From: Bacteroidales bacterium
Lineage (GTDB): Bacteria > Bacteroidota > Bacteroidia > Bacteroidales > JAADJA01
DNA length: 64,000 nucleotides
Assembly (NCBI GenBank): GCA_020052415.1
Contig: JAGVPB010000048.1
Coordinates: forward strand, 124,001 to 188,000
Direction of reading: 5' to 3'
The translations under genes were made by a program, and so were the position numbers. The notes beneath the pieces are model-generated. The model worked only from the letters and a program-made list of their open reading frames with translations. It was not told the origin of the DNA and searched no databases. Positions 1-9,776 of the stretch are shown piece after piece (within the stretch, counting starts at the first letter, position 1; each line of letters opens with the position of its first letter).

Positions 1-2208
1 GTTCTGTTATTCATCCCTATCTTTGGAAATAGTTTAATTTGTTACAATCAGGAGAATTACCTGCCTGAAAATAACACAGTTTCTTTTAACGGAACTTTTG
101 TTAATAAAAATGTGGATGATGAATTTAAAGCCGCCTCTGATAACGGTCTGTTTAAAGCAATGTATGATATCGGAGCGGTTACGGATGAACAGCGTGAACT
201 CCTCAATTTAAAATTATTCAGGGACGATCGGTTGTTATATTTTATGGAAAGTGTACCAGGTTCAGATTTGTATATTTCAAATTCAGGTTATATGGCAGTG
301 CTTGATATGCATTTACATTTTATTCAGCAGGTTTCAATACGGTTTTATAATGATACCGGAAAATTTGTTTATTCGGATACATTTGAATATGCTTCCTTAT
401 TCGGATTTTCGCCCATGGGCGAAAAATTTGTTGTTGGGACAGATAAAGAACTAATGATCATCAATCTTCGAACCGGCAAGTCAAATTCAGTCGAATGTTG
501 CAGCAAATTCGCTTTTTCAGAAGATGAACAAATCCTGGCAACTGCAAAAGAAAGTCGGTTAACCATATATGAACAATTTCAGCCGGTTTATAAAATAAAC
601 ACAGGATTATTTTATCCAAGAGGGATCGCAGTATCTTCGGATAAAAAGAAAGTATATATAATTGACAAAAAGAATTTGAAAGCCTTCTCACTTTCGGATT
701 ATAATGAACTTTTCGTAAAGAAGTTGCCTGAAAACTATTCCTACCGGAATCTCATGCCTGTTCCAAATGCTATTCTGGCCGGTGTTCACTATCGATACCA
801 GGGAATTTCAAGTGGCATCCTGATGGTTTATAATTCCCAGGGAGATATTCTAAATGAAAAGGAATTAGCCACAAAAAACTATGACGAATTTCCTGAAACG
901 AAAAGTCCGCAAAAATCTTCATCAAAATATGATCAAATTCCATGGCCTTTTATTCCATTCGATGATGTGCATAAAGTATGGAATCATTACGAGCAACACA
1001 TGGGTGACGGTACTGGTTACTGGGCTTATCTGCATCAGGGGCTCGATCTTGAAGTACCGATAGGGGAACCGGTTTATGCGGTTGAAGAAGGATATGTAAA
1101 GCTTGTGTTGACAATTGGCGGGGCTTCTTATTGGAGACTGGCCATAAGTCCGGATCAGGTTTCAGGTTATTCAGACGGCTGGCTCTATGCACACCTGATT
1201 GAAAGCAGCATACAGGTTGATGTCGGTGATTACGTCGGGCTGCATGATTACCTGGGTGATATTATTTACTGGTCAGCTGACTGGGGTCATATTCATTTTG
1301 TTAATATTCACGACCAGGGAACGATCTGGTATTACGATGATGATGAATGGGGAATCAATTTCAATCCCCTCCTTGCCCTGTATCCAATTACCGATGCTGT
1401 TGCTCCTGTAATTGAGAATTTTTCTACCGGTTCGAAATTTGGTTTCTGTGCCAACGAAACAAGTAATTATCTTGATCCCGACAGTCTTTACGGAGATGTG
1501 GACATTATTCTTAAGATCAGCGATTACCATGGGGATTCAGAATGGGAACAACCTGCATTCAAAACCTATTATTGGTTGAAAAGCTTACCAGATAACTCGC
1601 TTGTTTTTCCTAAAACGCTTGGACAGATTCTGAACCATACCTATGAATTTTATAACGCTGGTGGTTATGAGGGTTATGCACCATTGATTTATAAAAAAGA
1701 CAACCTTCACCCTTCGCCCCACTGGATGAATGAGTCAAGGGATTATTTTCAGATTTTGACCAACAATAATGGAGATTCTATTGCTGAACTTTCTGAAACC
1801 AACCTTGCTTTTCCAACCACAGATTATCCTGATGGTAATTATCGAATTTTCGTTGAAGCATGGGATGAATTTGGCAATATGGATTATGACAGTATGGATG
1901 TTAATTTTGATAATTTCAATACCGGATTCAGTGACATTTCTTTTGTGAATAATAACATAAATTGTTTCCCTAATCCTGCTGCAGATTATACAACTTTTGA
2001 GTTTGATCCGGAGGATGAATTTTCTTCACCTGTAACGATATCAATTTACAATAATTCAATGATGTTAATACAGAAATACCTTTATAATTCTGGTGACAGA
2101 AATAGCAGTCAGTTAAAAATAAACTTAGAGGGATTTACAGGTGGATTATATTTTTATAAAATTGTAAAAGGAGACAATGAATTTACAGGTAAGCTGATCA
2201 TTCGATAG
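1..2208 (+). CDS. Secreted M23-type peptidase-domain protein with T9SS sorting domain (5' truncated)
   Basis: The frame is open from base 1, and its first codons encode the end of a hydrophobic signal peptide (LLFIPIFGNSLIC), so the true start lies before the window; the GTG at 112 is internal. Residues about 80-290 look like beta-propeller repeats. A LytM/M23 domain follows, with the metal ligands of the family visible: HQGLD (H345 and D349 counted from base 1) and HIH (H430, H432). M23 enzymes cleave peptidoglycan crosslinks or other peptides using zinc. The last 85 residues contain FPNPAADYTTFEF and end KLIIR, a type A T9SS sorting domain, so the protein should be exported and attached to the surface or released. 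Whether it still cuts peptidoglycan is not known. It is convergent with the next gene, 10 bp away. Confidence 0.8.
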   Translation, partial: VLLFIPIFGNSLICYNQENYLPENNTVSFNGTFVNKNVDDEFKAASDNGLFKAMYDIGAVTDEQRELLNLKLFRDDRLLYFMESVPGSDLYISNSGYMAVLDMHLHFIQQVSIRFYNDTGKFVYSDTFEYASLFGFSPMGEKFVVGTDKELMIINLRTGKSNSVECCSKFAFSEDEQILATAKESRLTIYEQFQPVYKINTGLFYPRGIAVSSDKKKVYIIDKKNLKAFSLSDYNELFVKKLPENYSYRNLMPVPNAILAGVHYRYQGISSGILMVYNSQGDILNEKELATKNYDEFPETKSPQKSSSKYDQIPWPFIPFDDVHKVWNHYEQHMGDGTGYWAYLHQGLDLEVPIGEPVYAVEEGYVKLVLTIGGASYWRLAISPDQVSGYSDGWLYAHLIESSIQVDVGDYVGLHDYLGDIIYWSADWGHIHFVNIHDQGTIWYYDDDEWGINFNPLLALYPITDAVAPVIENFSTGSKFGFCANETSNYLDPDSLYGDVDIILKISDYHGDSEWEQPAFKTYYWLKSLPDNSLVFPKTLGQILNHTYEFYNAGGYEGYAPLIYKKDNLHPSPHWMNESRDYFQILTNNNGDSIAELSETNLAFPTTDYPDGNYRIFVEAWDEFGNMDYDSMDVNFDNFNTGFSDISFVNNNINCFPNPAADYTTFEFDPEDEFSSPVTISIYNNSMMLIQKYLYNSGDRNSSQLKINLEGFTGGLYFYKIVKGDNEFTGKLIIR

Positions 2209-2218
2209 CCGGTTAGTT

Positions 2219-3181
2219 TTATTTCTGTTCAAAAGGATGCTTCAAGAGAAAATCTGGCTGGTAAAATTCTGAGCTGTTTGGTTCCTGGATCCAGCCTTTT
2301 GAAAAACCCAGACGCTCCATCTCACGAATCACAGTTTTGTATTCATTTGCCGAAATAGTCCTTTTCAGGTTGGGATGTTCCGTGACAAAATCATTCGGAT
2401 AGTATTGCGACATAAGCGAAAGGTGTACATTAACAGAAATTTCCTGTGCAATATACTGCAGTACTGAAATGCTGTTTTCAACATATCCCGGAAGTACAAG
2501 GTGCCGAATAATCAAACCGGATTCTGCATAGTTATTAGCATTTGTCAGTATTGTCGAACCCTTTTGTCTGTACATTTCCCCTATGGCTTTTGACGCGTAC
2601 TTTGAATAAAACGGTGCATCCGAAAGGGATACTGCAAGGGAATCGTCCATATATTTGAAATCAGGGAGATAAACATCCACCAGGCCATTAAGCAATTGTA
2701 TTGATGATACTTTATCATAACCACCGGTATTAAAAACGATGATCGGATTTCTTCCGATTTTTTTAAGGGCTTTAATTATTACAATGACCTGGGGAATATT
2801 ATGCGAAGGAGAAACAAAACCAACGGCCTCCACGCCTGTATCGAGTATGGCAACTATTTGTTCAAGTATTTCACGAAGCTCATGCCTGTGGTTTAAAACT
2901 TCGCCTGAATTTCGGCTGATCTGATAATTCTGGCAATAGACACACTGAATGTTACACCGGCTGAAAAATATATTGCATATTCCATTATCGCCGGAAATTA
3001 CCGGTTCCTCTCCTTTATGAATACATATTGAAGAAATATTGAAAAATGAATCAGTTCGGCAATATCCCGTATTTTCTGAAAACCTGTCGGAGTTACAATT
3101 CCGTGGACAAAAACTACAATTCTTAAGATTACCCAGGTATTGGCTTATTTCTTCAAAATTAATATTTGCAAATGTGTCCAA
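2219..3181 (-). CDS. PflX-like radical SAM protein
   Basis: 320 residues. The radical SAM cluster motif CNIQCVYC (CxxxCxxC) binds a 4Fe-4S cluster and S-adenosylmethionine. Upstream is a second cysteine set (CSFCPRNC, then GYC) and the stretch HKGEEPVISGDNG, all typical of COG1313 (PflX), a relative of pyruvate formate-lyase activating enzymes whose substrate is generally unknown. The start is TTG at 3181: no ATG lies between it and the first cysteine motif, and a perfect -7 box sits 27 bp upstream. Related radical SAM proteins partner with AMMECR1 and Memo proteins; an AMMECR1 gene is present at 10683 but not adjacent. The family call is firm; the substrate is unknown. Confidence 0.85.
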   Translation of the reverse strand: MDTFANINFEEISQYLGNLKNCSFCPRNCNSDRFSENTGYCRTDSFFNISSICIHKGEEPVISGDNGICNIFFSRCNIQCVYCQNYQISRNSGEVLNHRHELREILEQIVAILDTGVEAVGFVSPSHNIPQVIVIIKALKKIGRNPIIVFNTGGYDKVSSIQLLNGLVDVYLPDFKYMDDSLAVSLSDAPFYSKYASKAIGEMYRQKGSTILTNANNYAESGLIIRHLVLPGYVENSISVLQYIAQEISVNVHLSLMSQYYPNDFVTEHPNLKRTISANEYKTVIREMERLGFSKGWIQEPNSSEFYQPDFLLKHPFEQK

Positions 3182-3207
3182 ATCAAATACCTTTCCAAAT
3201 GAAAATT

Positions 3208-3215
3208 CAAATGTA
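3208..3215 (-). promoter_or_regulatory. Bacteroidota -7 promoter element for pflX-like gene
   Basis: On the minus strand this reads TACATTTG, a perfect match to the Bacteroidota -7 consensus TAnnTTTG. It would start transcription about 20 nt before the TTG start at 3181. No clear TTTG -33 element is found at the expected spacing. Confidence 0.5.
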
Positions 3216-3250
3216 TTAATTTATCAACAAAAATTATTTAATAAGTTTAA

Positions 3251-3282
3251 TTTGAATTTCAATTAAATATCAAATATCTTTG
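3251..3282 (+). promoter_or_regulatory. Strong Bacteroidota promoter with no close gene
   Basis: TTTG at 3251-3254, a 20-bp spacer, then TATCTTTG at 3275-3282: both elements match the Bacteroidota sigma-ABfr consensus with correct spacing. The next plus-strand gene starts at 3606, so the transcript either has a leader of about 310 nt or is a separate small RNA. Confidence 0.6.
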
Positions 3283-3605
3283 CCAGCGTCTTTGTCAGGA
3301 AAATAGATTCCTCAACTTCTCAGCTAAAATAGTTTAGCAATCCCGGAAGAAAAATATTTTTCTTTTGGTTTAGCTCGTTTAACTAAAATTTGACAGATAC
3401 ATTAAAAATAACCTGTCAGCTATCTTTTTTCATACAGAGTATTTACACTCGAATCCTGATTCCGGCAAATTTCAGGTATTAATTTTTATCTTGTCTTGAA
3501 TTTCAATTTTAATTATTATTTATTCGTTTATCTCTATAGTTTCAGTCAAACGGATTGAATTAATAGTTTAATAATTAGTTAAATATTATTTAAGTAGTTT
3601 ATATT
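3283..3605 (+). other. Gene-free leader or small-RNA region with hairpins
   Basis: No credible ORF. The stretch follows a good promoter and holds several self-complementary segments: GCTAAA-ATAG-TTTAGC (3323-3338), an 18-nt palindrome centred at 3355/3356 (3347-3364), and TGACAG...CTGTCA (3391-3396 with 3413-3418). It could be the 5' leader of the response regulator at 3606 or a non-coding RNA. No known riboswitch was recognised. Confidence 0.35.
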
Positions 3606-4079
3606 ATGTTCAACACATTACAAAATCCGGGACTTTATAGTTTTCCTTATGATTATTCCCAATTTTCATTAAGCCCATATTCATTCAAAAAATTGGTTAG
3701 TATAACTCCTGACTGGAAGAATAAAAACATACTCATTGTGGAGGACGACGAAACAAATGCCTATTTGCTTAAGGCTTATTTAACAAAAACAAAAGCCACA
3801 ATTATTGAAGTCAGGAATGGAAAGCAGGCAGTCGAACTTTGTGCATCAAACCTCACTATAGACCTTGTATTAATGGACATCCGTCTTCCGGAAATGAATG
3901 GATATAATGCTACAAAATTAATTAAATCAGCGAATCATAAATTACCCGTGATTGCTCAAACTGCTTATGCTCTTGACGCTGATGTACATAACGCATTTGA
4001 AGCAGGTTGCGACGATTTCCTTGCAAAGCCAATTTCACAACAGGAACTTTTTTCTGTTTTATCAAAGTTTCTTCGCTAA
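3606..4079 (+). CDS. Single-domain response regulator (CheY-like receiver)
   Basis: 157 residues: an unrecognised 38-residue N-terminal tail followed by one receiver domain and no output domain. Visible receiver residues are the acidic pair in ILIVEDDE, the phosphoacceptor Asp in LMDIRLPEMNG, the switch Thr in AQTAY and the conserved Lys in LAKPIS. Such stand-alone receivers pass a phosphoryl group or act by protein contact. The next gene is a diverged copy including the same N-terminal tail (YSFKKLV against YSFNKVV), so the pair arose by tandem duplication. No histidine kinase gene is in the window. Confidence 0.9.
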   Translation: MFNTLQNPGLYSFPYDYSQFSLSPYSFKKLVSITPDWKNKNILIVEDDETNAYLLKAYLTKTKATIIEVRNGKQAVELCASNLTIDLVLMDIRLPEMNGYNATKLIKSANHKLPVIAQTAYALDADVHNAFEAGCDDFLAKPISQQELFSVLSKFLR

Positions 4080-4177
4080 AATTTATTTAAAAGCCTGAAT
4101 TATTTAATTCCATGTTCAGGTATTAGTATTACAACATTCCCTATTAACAAATCGTTTTAAAAATAAGGCGGGTTATT

Positions 4178-4209
4178 ATTGACTTTTCAGGTGAAATTTC
4201 TTACATTTG
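4178..4209 (+). promoter_or_regulatory. Promoter for second response regulator
   Basis: ATTG at 4178-4181, a 20-bp spacer, then TACATTTG at 4202-4209, a perfect TAnnTTTG. The TTG at 4207 that could be read as a start codon is the end of this -7 box, which argues that translation begins at ATG 4228. Confidence 0.6.
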
Positions 4210-4227
4210 TCCGAAACTTATTTTTTG

Positions 4228-4719
4228 ATGAATAAAGATGAATTTATGAAAAATCTATCAGAAAGCACGAAAAGTCCGGATCAGCCATTCAATTATTCGT
4301 TGTTGCGTTACAGTTCCTATTCATTCAACAAGGTAGTGAATAAGATTCCCAACTGGAGAGACAAGAATATTCTGATTGTTGATTCCGATGAAACTGATGC
4401 CTGCATGTTAAAAAATTATTTAACAAAAACCAGGGCAACCCTTATTAATGTCCCAAATGGCAAAAAAGCCATCGAATTATGTTCGACCAATCTCCCAATT
4501 GACCTCGTTATCCTGGATATCAGAATTCCAGAGATGAAAGGACACAGAGCAGCCCGTTCAATTAAAGCAACAAAACGAACTCTTCCGTTGATAGCTCAGG
4601 CATGCTTTGCTAAGAAAGAAGAAATTAAAAAGGCATTTGATGCCGGTTGCGATGAATTTCTTGAAAAACCAATTTCGCAGGAATTATTATTCAAAGTTTT
4701 ATCCAAATTTTTACACTAA
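4228..4719 (+). CDS. Diverged single-domain response regulator
   Basis: 163 residues from ATG 4228, chosen because the in-frame TTG at 4207 lies inside the -7 promoter box. It is a tandem copy of the preceding regulator. The phosphoacceptor Asp is kept (ILDIRIPEMKG) and so is the Lys (LEKPIS), but the acidic pair is changed (VDSDE against VEDDE) and the switch Thr is replaced by Ala (AQACF against AQTAY), with Tyr changed to Phe. By receiver-domain logic this copy may take phosphate poorly or fail to switch normally. It has its own promoter, so it can be regulated apart from its neighbour. Confidence 0.85.
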   Translation: MNKDEFMKNLSESTKSPDQPFNYSLLRYSSYSFNKVVNKIPNWRDKNILIVDSDETDACMLKNYLTKTRATLINVPNGKKAIELCSTNLPIDLVILDIRIPEMKGHRAARSIKATKRTLPLIAQACFAKKEEIKKAFDAGCDEFLEKPISQELLFKVLSKFLH

Positions 4720-4784
4720 GTAATTGATTATTATTATCTTTTTACTTTACTCATTGCCTTTCGTCTCTAATGTTAAAAATTATA

Positions 4785-4816
4785 TTTTGACATATCCTCA
4801 GGGGAATCTAATTTTG
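4785..4816 (+). promoter_or_regulatory. guaA promoter
   Basis: TTTTG at 4785-4789, a 19-bp spacer and TAATTTTG at 4809-4816, a perfect -7 element. The expected transcript starts about 10-15 nt before the guaA ATG at 4837. Confidence 0.65.
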
Positions 4817-4836
4817 CATCCACATTAAAAATCGGC

Positions 4837-6366
4837 ATGCAGGAAACCATTTTAATCCTTGATTTTGGTTCTCAATATACTCAGCTTATTGCCAGGCGTG
4901 TAAGAGAACTTAATGTCTATTGTGAAATCCACCCTTATCACACTTTTCCTCAATCCGATAACAGCATTAAAGGTGTAATTCTTTCCGGAAGCCCTTTCTC
5001 AGTAAGGGATGTCAATGCACCCGAGGTAAATGAATCTCTTTTGAAAAGTCAGCTTCCTGTATTGGGTGTTTGTTATGGAGCGCAGTTTATTGCGAATGCA
5101 AACGGTGGTCATGTACAAGCCTCCGGGATCAGGGAATACGGTAGGGCAAATTTATCTATTATCCAGCCAGAAAACCCTTTAATGAAAGGGCTTACATCCG
5201 GAAGCCAGGTTTGGATGTCGCATGGAGATACAATACTAGAAATACCTGAAAACTTTAATGTGATTGCCAGTACGGCTGATGTACGTATTGCAGGTTATGC
5301 AATGGCAGAAAAACCCATTTACGGAATTCAGTTCCATCCCGAAGTTTACCATACCACAGAAGGAATAATTCTCCTGAAAAATTTTGTTGTAAATATATGC
5401 AGTTGCTCCCAATCCTGGACTCCCGAATCTTTCATTGAAACTACTATTGCCAATCTCAGAAGTAAATTAGGAAATGACAAAGTAGTACTCGGCCTTTCCG
5501 GTGGAGTGGATTCATCAGTCACAGCTGTGATTCTTGATAAAGCTATCGGTAAAAACCTTTACTGCATTTTTGTGGATAACGGACTTTTAAGAAAAAATGA
5601 GTTCACAACAGTTTTGGATTCTTACCTTCACATGGGTTTGAACGTAAAGGGAGTTGATGCAAAGGAGCGTTTTTACAAAGCCCTGAAAGGAATAAGTGAG
5701 CCTGAAAAAAAGCGTAAGGCTATAGGAAATACTTTCATCGAAGTGTTTGATGAAGAAGCGCATAGAATTCATGATGTAAAATGGCTTGCCCAGGGAACGA
5801 TCTATCCTGATGTGATTGAATCGAAATCGGTAAAGGGTCCCTCATCTACAATAAAATCCCACCATAATGTGGGAGGATTGCCTGATTTTATGAAACTTAG
5901 TATTATTGAACCTCTGAATACATTGTTCAAAGATGAAGTAAGAAAAATCGGTAAGAAACTGAACATGGATACCAACCTTCTGAACCGGCATCCATTTCCG
6001 GGACCCGGACTTGGCATACGAATTCTTGGGGAAATCACAGAAGAACGGGTAAAGGTTTTACAGGATGCAGATCATATTTTCATTGAAGGGCTTAAAAATT
6101 CCGGATTATATGATAAAGTTTGGCAGGCCGGAGTAATATTACTGCCTGTGCAATCGGTTGGGGTGATGGGCGATGAGAGAACATACGAGGAAGTTGTTGC
6201 TCTTCGGGCAGTGGGGTCAACAGACGGCATGACGGCCGACTGGTCGCATTTACCATTTGATTTTTTATCAAAAATTTCAAATGAAATCATCAATAAAGTG
6301 AAAGGTGTGAACAGGGTTGTTTATGACATCAGTTCCAAGCCACCTGCCACAATAGAATGGGAATAG
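4837..6366 (+). CDS. guaA: GMP synthase (glutamine-hydrolysing)
   Basis: 509 residues, full length for the family. It converts XMP, glutamine and ATP to GMP in the last step of guanine nucleotide synthesis. The N-terminal class I amidotransferase domain has the nucleophile in GVCYGAQF (Cys79) and the His/Glu pair in FHPEV. The ATP pyrophosphatase domain begins with the PP-loop LSGGVDSSV near residue 220. The C-terminal dimerisation part ([13 protein letters not shown] to the terminal IEWE) is complete. It has its own promoter and appears monocistronic. Confidence 0.97.
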   Translation: MQETILILDFGSQYTQLIARRVRELNVYCEIHPYHTFPQSDNSIKGVILSGSPFSVRDVNAPEVNESLLKSQLPVLGVCYGAQFIANANGGHVQASGIREYGRANLSIIQPENPLMKGLTSGSQVWMSHGDTILEIPENFNVIASTADVRIAGYAMAEKPIYGIQFHPEVYHTTEGIILLKNFVVNICSCSQSWTPESFIETTIANLRSKLGNDKVVLGLSGGVDSSVTAVILDKAIGKNLYCIFVDNGLLRKNEFTTVLDSYLHMGLNVKGVDAKERFYKALKGISEPEKKRKAIGNTFIEVFDEEAHRIHDVKWLAQGTIYPDVIESKSVKGPSSTIKSHHNVGGLPDFMKLSIIEPLNTLFKDEVRKIGKKLNMDTNLLNRHPFPGPGLGIRILGEITEERVKVLQDADHIFIEGLKNSGLYDKVWQAGVILLPVQSVGVMGDERTYEEVVALRAVGSTDGMTADWSHLPFDFLSKISNEIINKVKGVNRVVYDISSKPPATIEWE

Positions 6367-6421
6367 AAAAGTTATTGATGTGAACCGCTTTTAATATTTT
6401 ATTTAGCAAATTGCAGAATTC

Positions 6422-8728
6422 GTGAAAAAAACTCTAATCATTCTCTTAATTTCATTCCTGCTTAATGGATGGATAGTCGCACAGCAGGGAAGCCAGATAA
6501 AACGCTCGGAAGTCATAGAGAATATTAATGGTACAAAATGCTATCTGCACTTTATAAAGCCGGGCGAAACTCTCTATGAAATTGCAAAGGCTTATAATGT
6601 TGATCCGGAAGAAATATTCGTCAATAATCCGGAGTCGAAAAAAGAAATCAAAGCAGGTAAAATTCTAAAAATCCCTTACAAGGAATTAAAGAAAATCAAC
6701 GACACGGAAAACGTTACAAATACTGATTTTGCACTATATACTGTAAAAAGCAAGGAGACATTGTATGGTATCTCAAAAAAATTCGGGATCGAAATTCAAC
6801 AGATTAGAAGCCTGAACCCGGGATTAAGTGAATCATTAATTGAGGGTCAGATAATAAAATTACCATCAACTGAGAAAAGCGTAATTGGAACAGAACCCTC
6901 AACTGAAGATAAATCGTTAACGCACACCGTGCTTGCCGGTGAAACCCTTTATAGTATTGCGAAAAAATATAATGTCAAAATTAAAGAAATTGAAAAAATC
7001 AATCCTGAAAATGGAGGGCAGATCAGGGTTGGGCAGAAGTTGAATATTCCTGCAACAAGCGATAATGAAATAAAGCAGAATAATACCGTTGGCACTAGTG
7101 CCAAACAGCTGAAAAAACATACGGTGGTTGCAGGAGAAACCATATTTAGCATTGCCAAAGCCAATTCGGTAGAAACTGACAGCATCTTGAAATATAATCC
7201 TGGATTGACCCAGAACATTTCTGTAGGCCAGGTAATACTTATACCCGTTTCCGGGGAGGTCAGTTTTATCTGGCACAAAGCCGAAAAAAATGACAAGCTT
7301 CAAAATATTGCTGACAAATACAATGTGGCCTATGATGAAATTATAGCCATGAACCAGGGGATCCAGAAGAAAATAGAAAAAGGCCAATTGATTAAAATAC
7401 CAGTTAATAAAAACACTACCGTTATCGAAAAGGAAGATTTAGATGAATCAATGGGTAATGAGACCGGAGACAGGAAATGCAATAATATTGAAAAGAATAA
7501 ACTTTTGGAATATAAGGTTGCTCTTATGCTGCCCTTGTACCTTGAGCAAGCGGATAGCCTTGTTATAGACAGTCTTACCGATGTTTCGGAAATGGCGAAA
7601 CTTCCCTCCCTAAAATTTATACAGTTTTACGAGGGATTTAAGATGGCTTTAGATTCGATGAATAAAGAAGGAATGAATTTGACTCTCCATGTTTATGATC
7701 TGGATAATTCATCAGCAAAGATCAATGCCGTTTTGAATAGTCCGGGCCTTGAAAAGATGGATTTGATCATTGGCCCCTTTTACAGTGAGAGCTTCAGCAA
7801 AATAGCCGAATATGCCAAAACAAACAGGATCAGGATTGTTAATCCTCTTTCGGTAAGAGAAGAAATACTCATTGGAAATCCGTTTGTTTTTAAAATAAAA
7901 CCATCGGTATCCTCACAGTCCGACAGGATTTCTTCATTTATCATGCAGCATTATTCCCGGTACAATATTATTATTATCAGACAAAACAGGTACAAATACC
8001 AGGAGGAGGTTTCATTTATTAAGAATTTTCTGAATGGTCATCGCCCTACCGGCATTTACTATAAGAATAAATCAATAATAGAAAATTTAAAGTTAAGGGA
8101 ATTGGATAAAGTATTTTCGGAAAATAACCTTTTTTCGATTGAACGGTTGTCATCGAAAATCAATGACAGCACTTACTTCAGTAATATGGTCAGGGAAGTA
8201 GTTTTTGCTGATGACAGTAATTTCCGGCTCAAACCTAACTTTTCAGCTATACGTCACAACCTGGTAATAGCATTCAGCGATGATAAAGTATTTTCACAGG
8301 AACTGATGTCACAGTTGAATAAAATTGCAGAAAATTATGAGATTTCATTATTAGGCTGTCATGAATGGGAAAAATTTGAGGACCTGGAACCTGAATATCT
8401 TGAAAATCTGAATGTGCATTGGCTTACCTCAACACTTGTGAGTTATGATGATCCTCTGACGAGAAAATGGATAACAGATTTCAGGAATATTTATAAAACA
8501 GAACCAGCTATTGATAAATATGCCTTTGACGGATTCGATATCGGATGGTATTTTCTGAATGCACTCTGCCGGTTTGGAAATGAATTCGATGATTGCCTCA
8601 AAGATTATCATATCAGGATGTTACAAACCACATTTGATTTTGAACAACTGAAAGGCAATGGTTTTGAAAATACCTACTGGAATGTTGGGATGCATTATGA
8701 TTACAGGTTTATCAGGGCAGGAAAATGA
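6422..8728 (+). CDS. LysM-repeat protein fused to a periplasmic-binding (PBP1) fold
   Basis: 768 residues, GTG start followed by a signal peptide (KKTLIILLISFLLNGWIVAQ). Five LysM-type modules begin near residues 41, 105, 166, 232 and 283; repeated cores are PGETLYEIAKAYNV, AGETLYSIAKKYNV and AGETIFSIAKANSV. LysM modules bind the glycan of peptidoglycan. From about residue 363 (YKVALMLPLYL) to the end is a type 1 periplasmic-binding fold like that of LppC/LpoA or amino-acid-binding proteins. By analogy with LpoA it may be a wall-associated regulator of cell-wall synthesis; that is inference. It lies 55 bp after guaA with no clear promoter. Confidence 0.85.
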   Translation: MKKTLIILLISFLLNGWIVAQQGSQIKRSEVIENINGTKCYLHFIKPGETLYEIAKAYNVDPEEIFVNNPESKKEIKAGKILKIPYKELKKINDTENVTNTDFALYTVKSKETLYGISKKFGIEIQQIRSLNPGLSESLIEGQIIKLPSTEKSVIGTEPSTEDKSLTHTVLAGETLYSIAKKYNVKIKEIEKINPENGGQIRVGQKLNIPATSDNEIKQNNTVGTSAKQLKKHTVVAGETIFSIAKANSVETDSILKYNPGLTQNISVGQVILIPVSGEVSFIWHKAEKNDKLQNIADKYNVAYDEIIAMNQGIQKKIEKGQLIKIPVNKNTTVIEKEDLDESMGNETGDRKCNNIEKNKLLEYKVALMLPLYLEQADSLVIDSLTDVSEMAKLPSLKFIQFYEGFKMALDSMNKEGMNLTLHVYDLDNSSAKINAVLNSPGLEKMDLIIGPFYSESFSKIAEYAKTNRIRIVNPLSVREEILIGNPFVFKIKPSVSSQSDRISSFIMQHYSRYNIIIIRQNRYKYQEEVSFIKNFLNGHRPTGIYYKNKSIIENLKLRELDKVFSENNLFSIERLSSKINDSTYFSNMVREVVFADDSNFRLKPNFSAIRHNLVIAFSDDKVFSQELMSQLNKIAENYEISLLGCHEWEKFEDLEPEYLENLNVHWLTSTLVSYDDPLTRKWITDFRNIYKTEPAIDKYAFDGFDIGWYFLNALCRFGNEFDDCLKDYHIRMLQTTFDFEQLKGNGFENTYWNVGMHYDYRFIRAGK

Positions 8729-8756
8729 TCCTGGTATTTAAAATGGCAGGTTTTAG

Positions 8757-8787
8757 TTTTGGGATTACAATTTTTATAATAACTTTG
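8757..8787 (+). promoter_or_regulatory. nusB promoter
   Basis: TTTTG at 8757-8761, an 18-bp spacer, then TAACTTTG at 8780-8787 (perfect -7). Transcription would start roughly 15 nt before the ATG at 8809. Confidence 0.6.
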
Positions 8788-8808
8788 CCTAAATTTCTTT
8801 GAAATAAT

Positions 8809-9774
8809 ATGCTTAGCAGAAGGCACCTGAGAATTAAAGTTTTACAGGCATTATATGCATTCACCCAGTCGAAAAACAACCGGCTCGACCTTGGAGAAAA
8901 AGAATTGCTGAGAAGCCTGGATAAACTTTATGAACTGTTTATTTACCAATTATCGCTGATCATCGAGATCATCAATTTTGCCCATAAGCGTCTCGAAGAA
9001 AACAAACTTAAATTCTTTCCATCAGACGATGATCTTAATCCGAGTACCCGCTTTATTGAAAATAAATTTTACATTGCATTAAGCAACAACCATGACTTCC
9101 TGAAATATTGCGAAAGGTATGCCATCAATTGGGCAGATGAACAGGAAATGATCCGGAAATTTGTGATTCTTATCAGGGAAAGCAAGGAATATAAGGAATA
9201 CATGAATGCCGAAGTATGCTCGTTTAAAACGGATAGGGAGATATTTGTTACAATTTTCAAGAAGATCATTTCACATTCCGAAATTTTACAGTTTTATTAC
9301 GAAGAAAAAAACATCTATTGGTATGACGATTTTTTTGTATCGAGCCTGATGGCTATTAAAGTAATAAAATCGTGGGAACCGCATTGGGACGAAAATCACA
9401 AGCTGCCTCATATATTCGAAGGCGATAACTTGTCGAATGGTAATGAAGATAAGGAATTTATAATTAATCTTTTTAGAAAAAGCATTTTAAGAAGCGATGA
9501 ATACGAAAAGCTGATTGACAATAAAGTTAAAAACTGGGAAATGGACCGTATTGCCGTCATTGACGTAATTTTAATTAAAATGGCCCTTGTCGAATTGATG
9601 GAATCACCTTCAATCCCAATCAAAGTCACACTCAATGAGTATATTGAACTTGCCAAGATGTACAGCACGCCAAAAAGCAAGCTCTTTGTAAATGGTATTC
9701 TTGATAAACTTATTGTTGATCTCAGGGAACAGAACCTCATTCAGAAAACAGGGAGAGGATTGATGGAGGAGTAG
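8809..9774 (+). CDS. nusB: Transcription antitermination factor NusB (extended)
   Basis: 321 residues, about twice the length of the enterobacterial protein. The N-terminus MLSRRHLRIKVLQALYAF is the canonical NusB start. A middle insertion of about 150 residues separates it from the C-terminal half, which has the usual core (VIDVILIKMALVELM, then KVTLNEYIELAKMYSTPKS, then FVNGILDKL). This extended form is usual in Bacteroidota. NusB binds boxA RNA with NusE (S10) to keep polymerase antiterminated on rRNA operons. It has its own promoter. A heptamer array starts 3 bp after its stop codon. Confidence 0.93.
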   Translation: MLSRRHLRIKVLQALYAFTQSKNNRLDLGEKELLRSLDKLYELFIYQLSLIIEIINFAHKRLEENKLKFFPSDDDLNPSTRFIENKFYIALSNNHDFLKYCERYAINWADEQEMIRKFVILIRESKEYKEYMNAEVCSFKTDREIFVTIFKKIISHSEILQFYYEEKNIYWYDDFFVSSLMAIKVIKSWEPHWDENHKLPHIFEGDNLSNGNEDKEFIINLFRKSILRSDEYEKLIDNKVKNWEMDRIAVIDVILIKMALVELMESPSIPIKVTLNEYIELAKMYSTPKSKLFVNGILDKLIVDLREQNLIQKTGRGLMEE

Positions 9775-9776
9775 TG

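Noticed and set aside
112..114. GTG start for the first gene
   Set aside because: The frame is open to base 1 and encodes a signal peptide before this codon.
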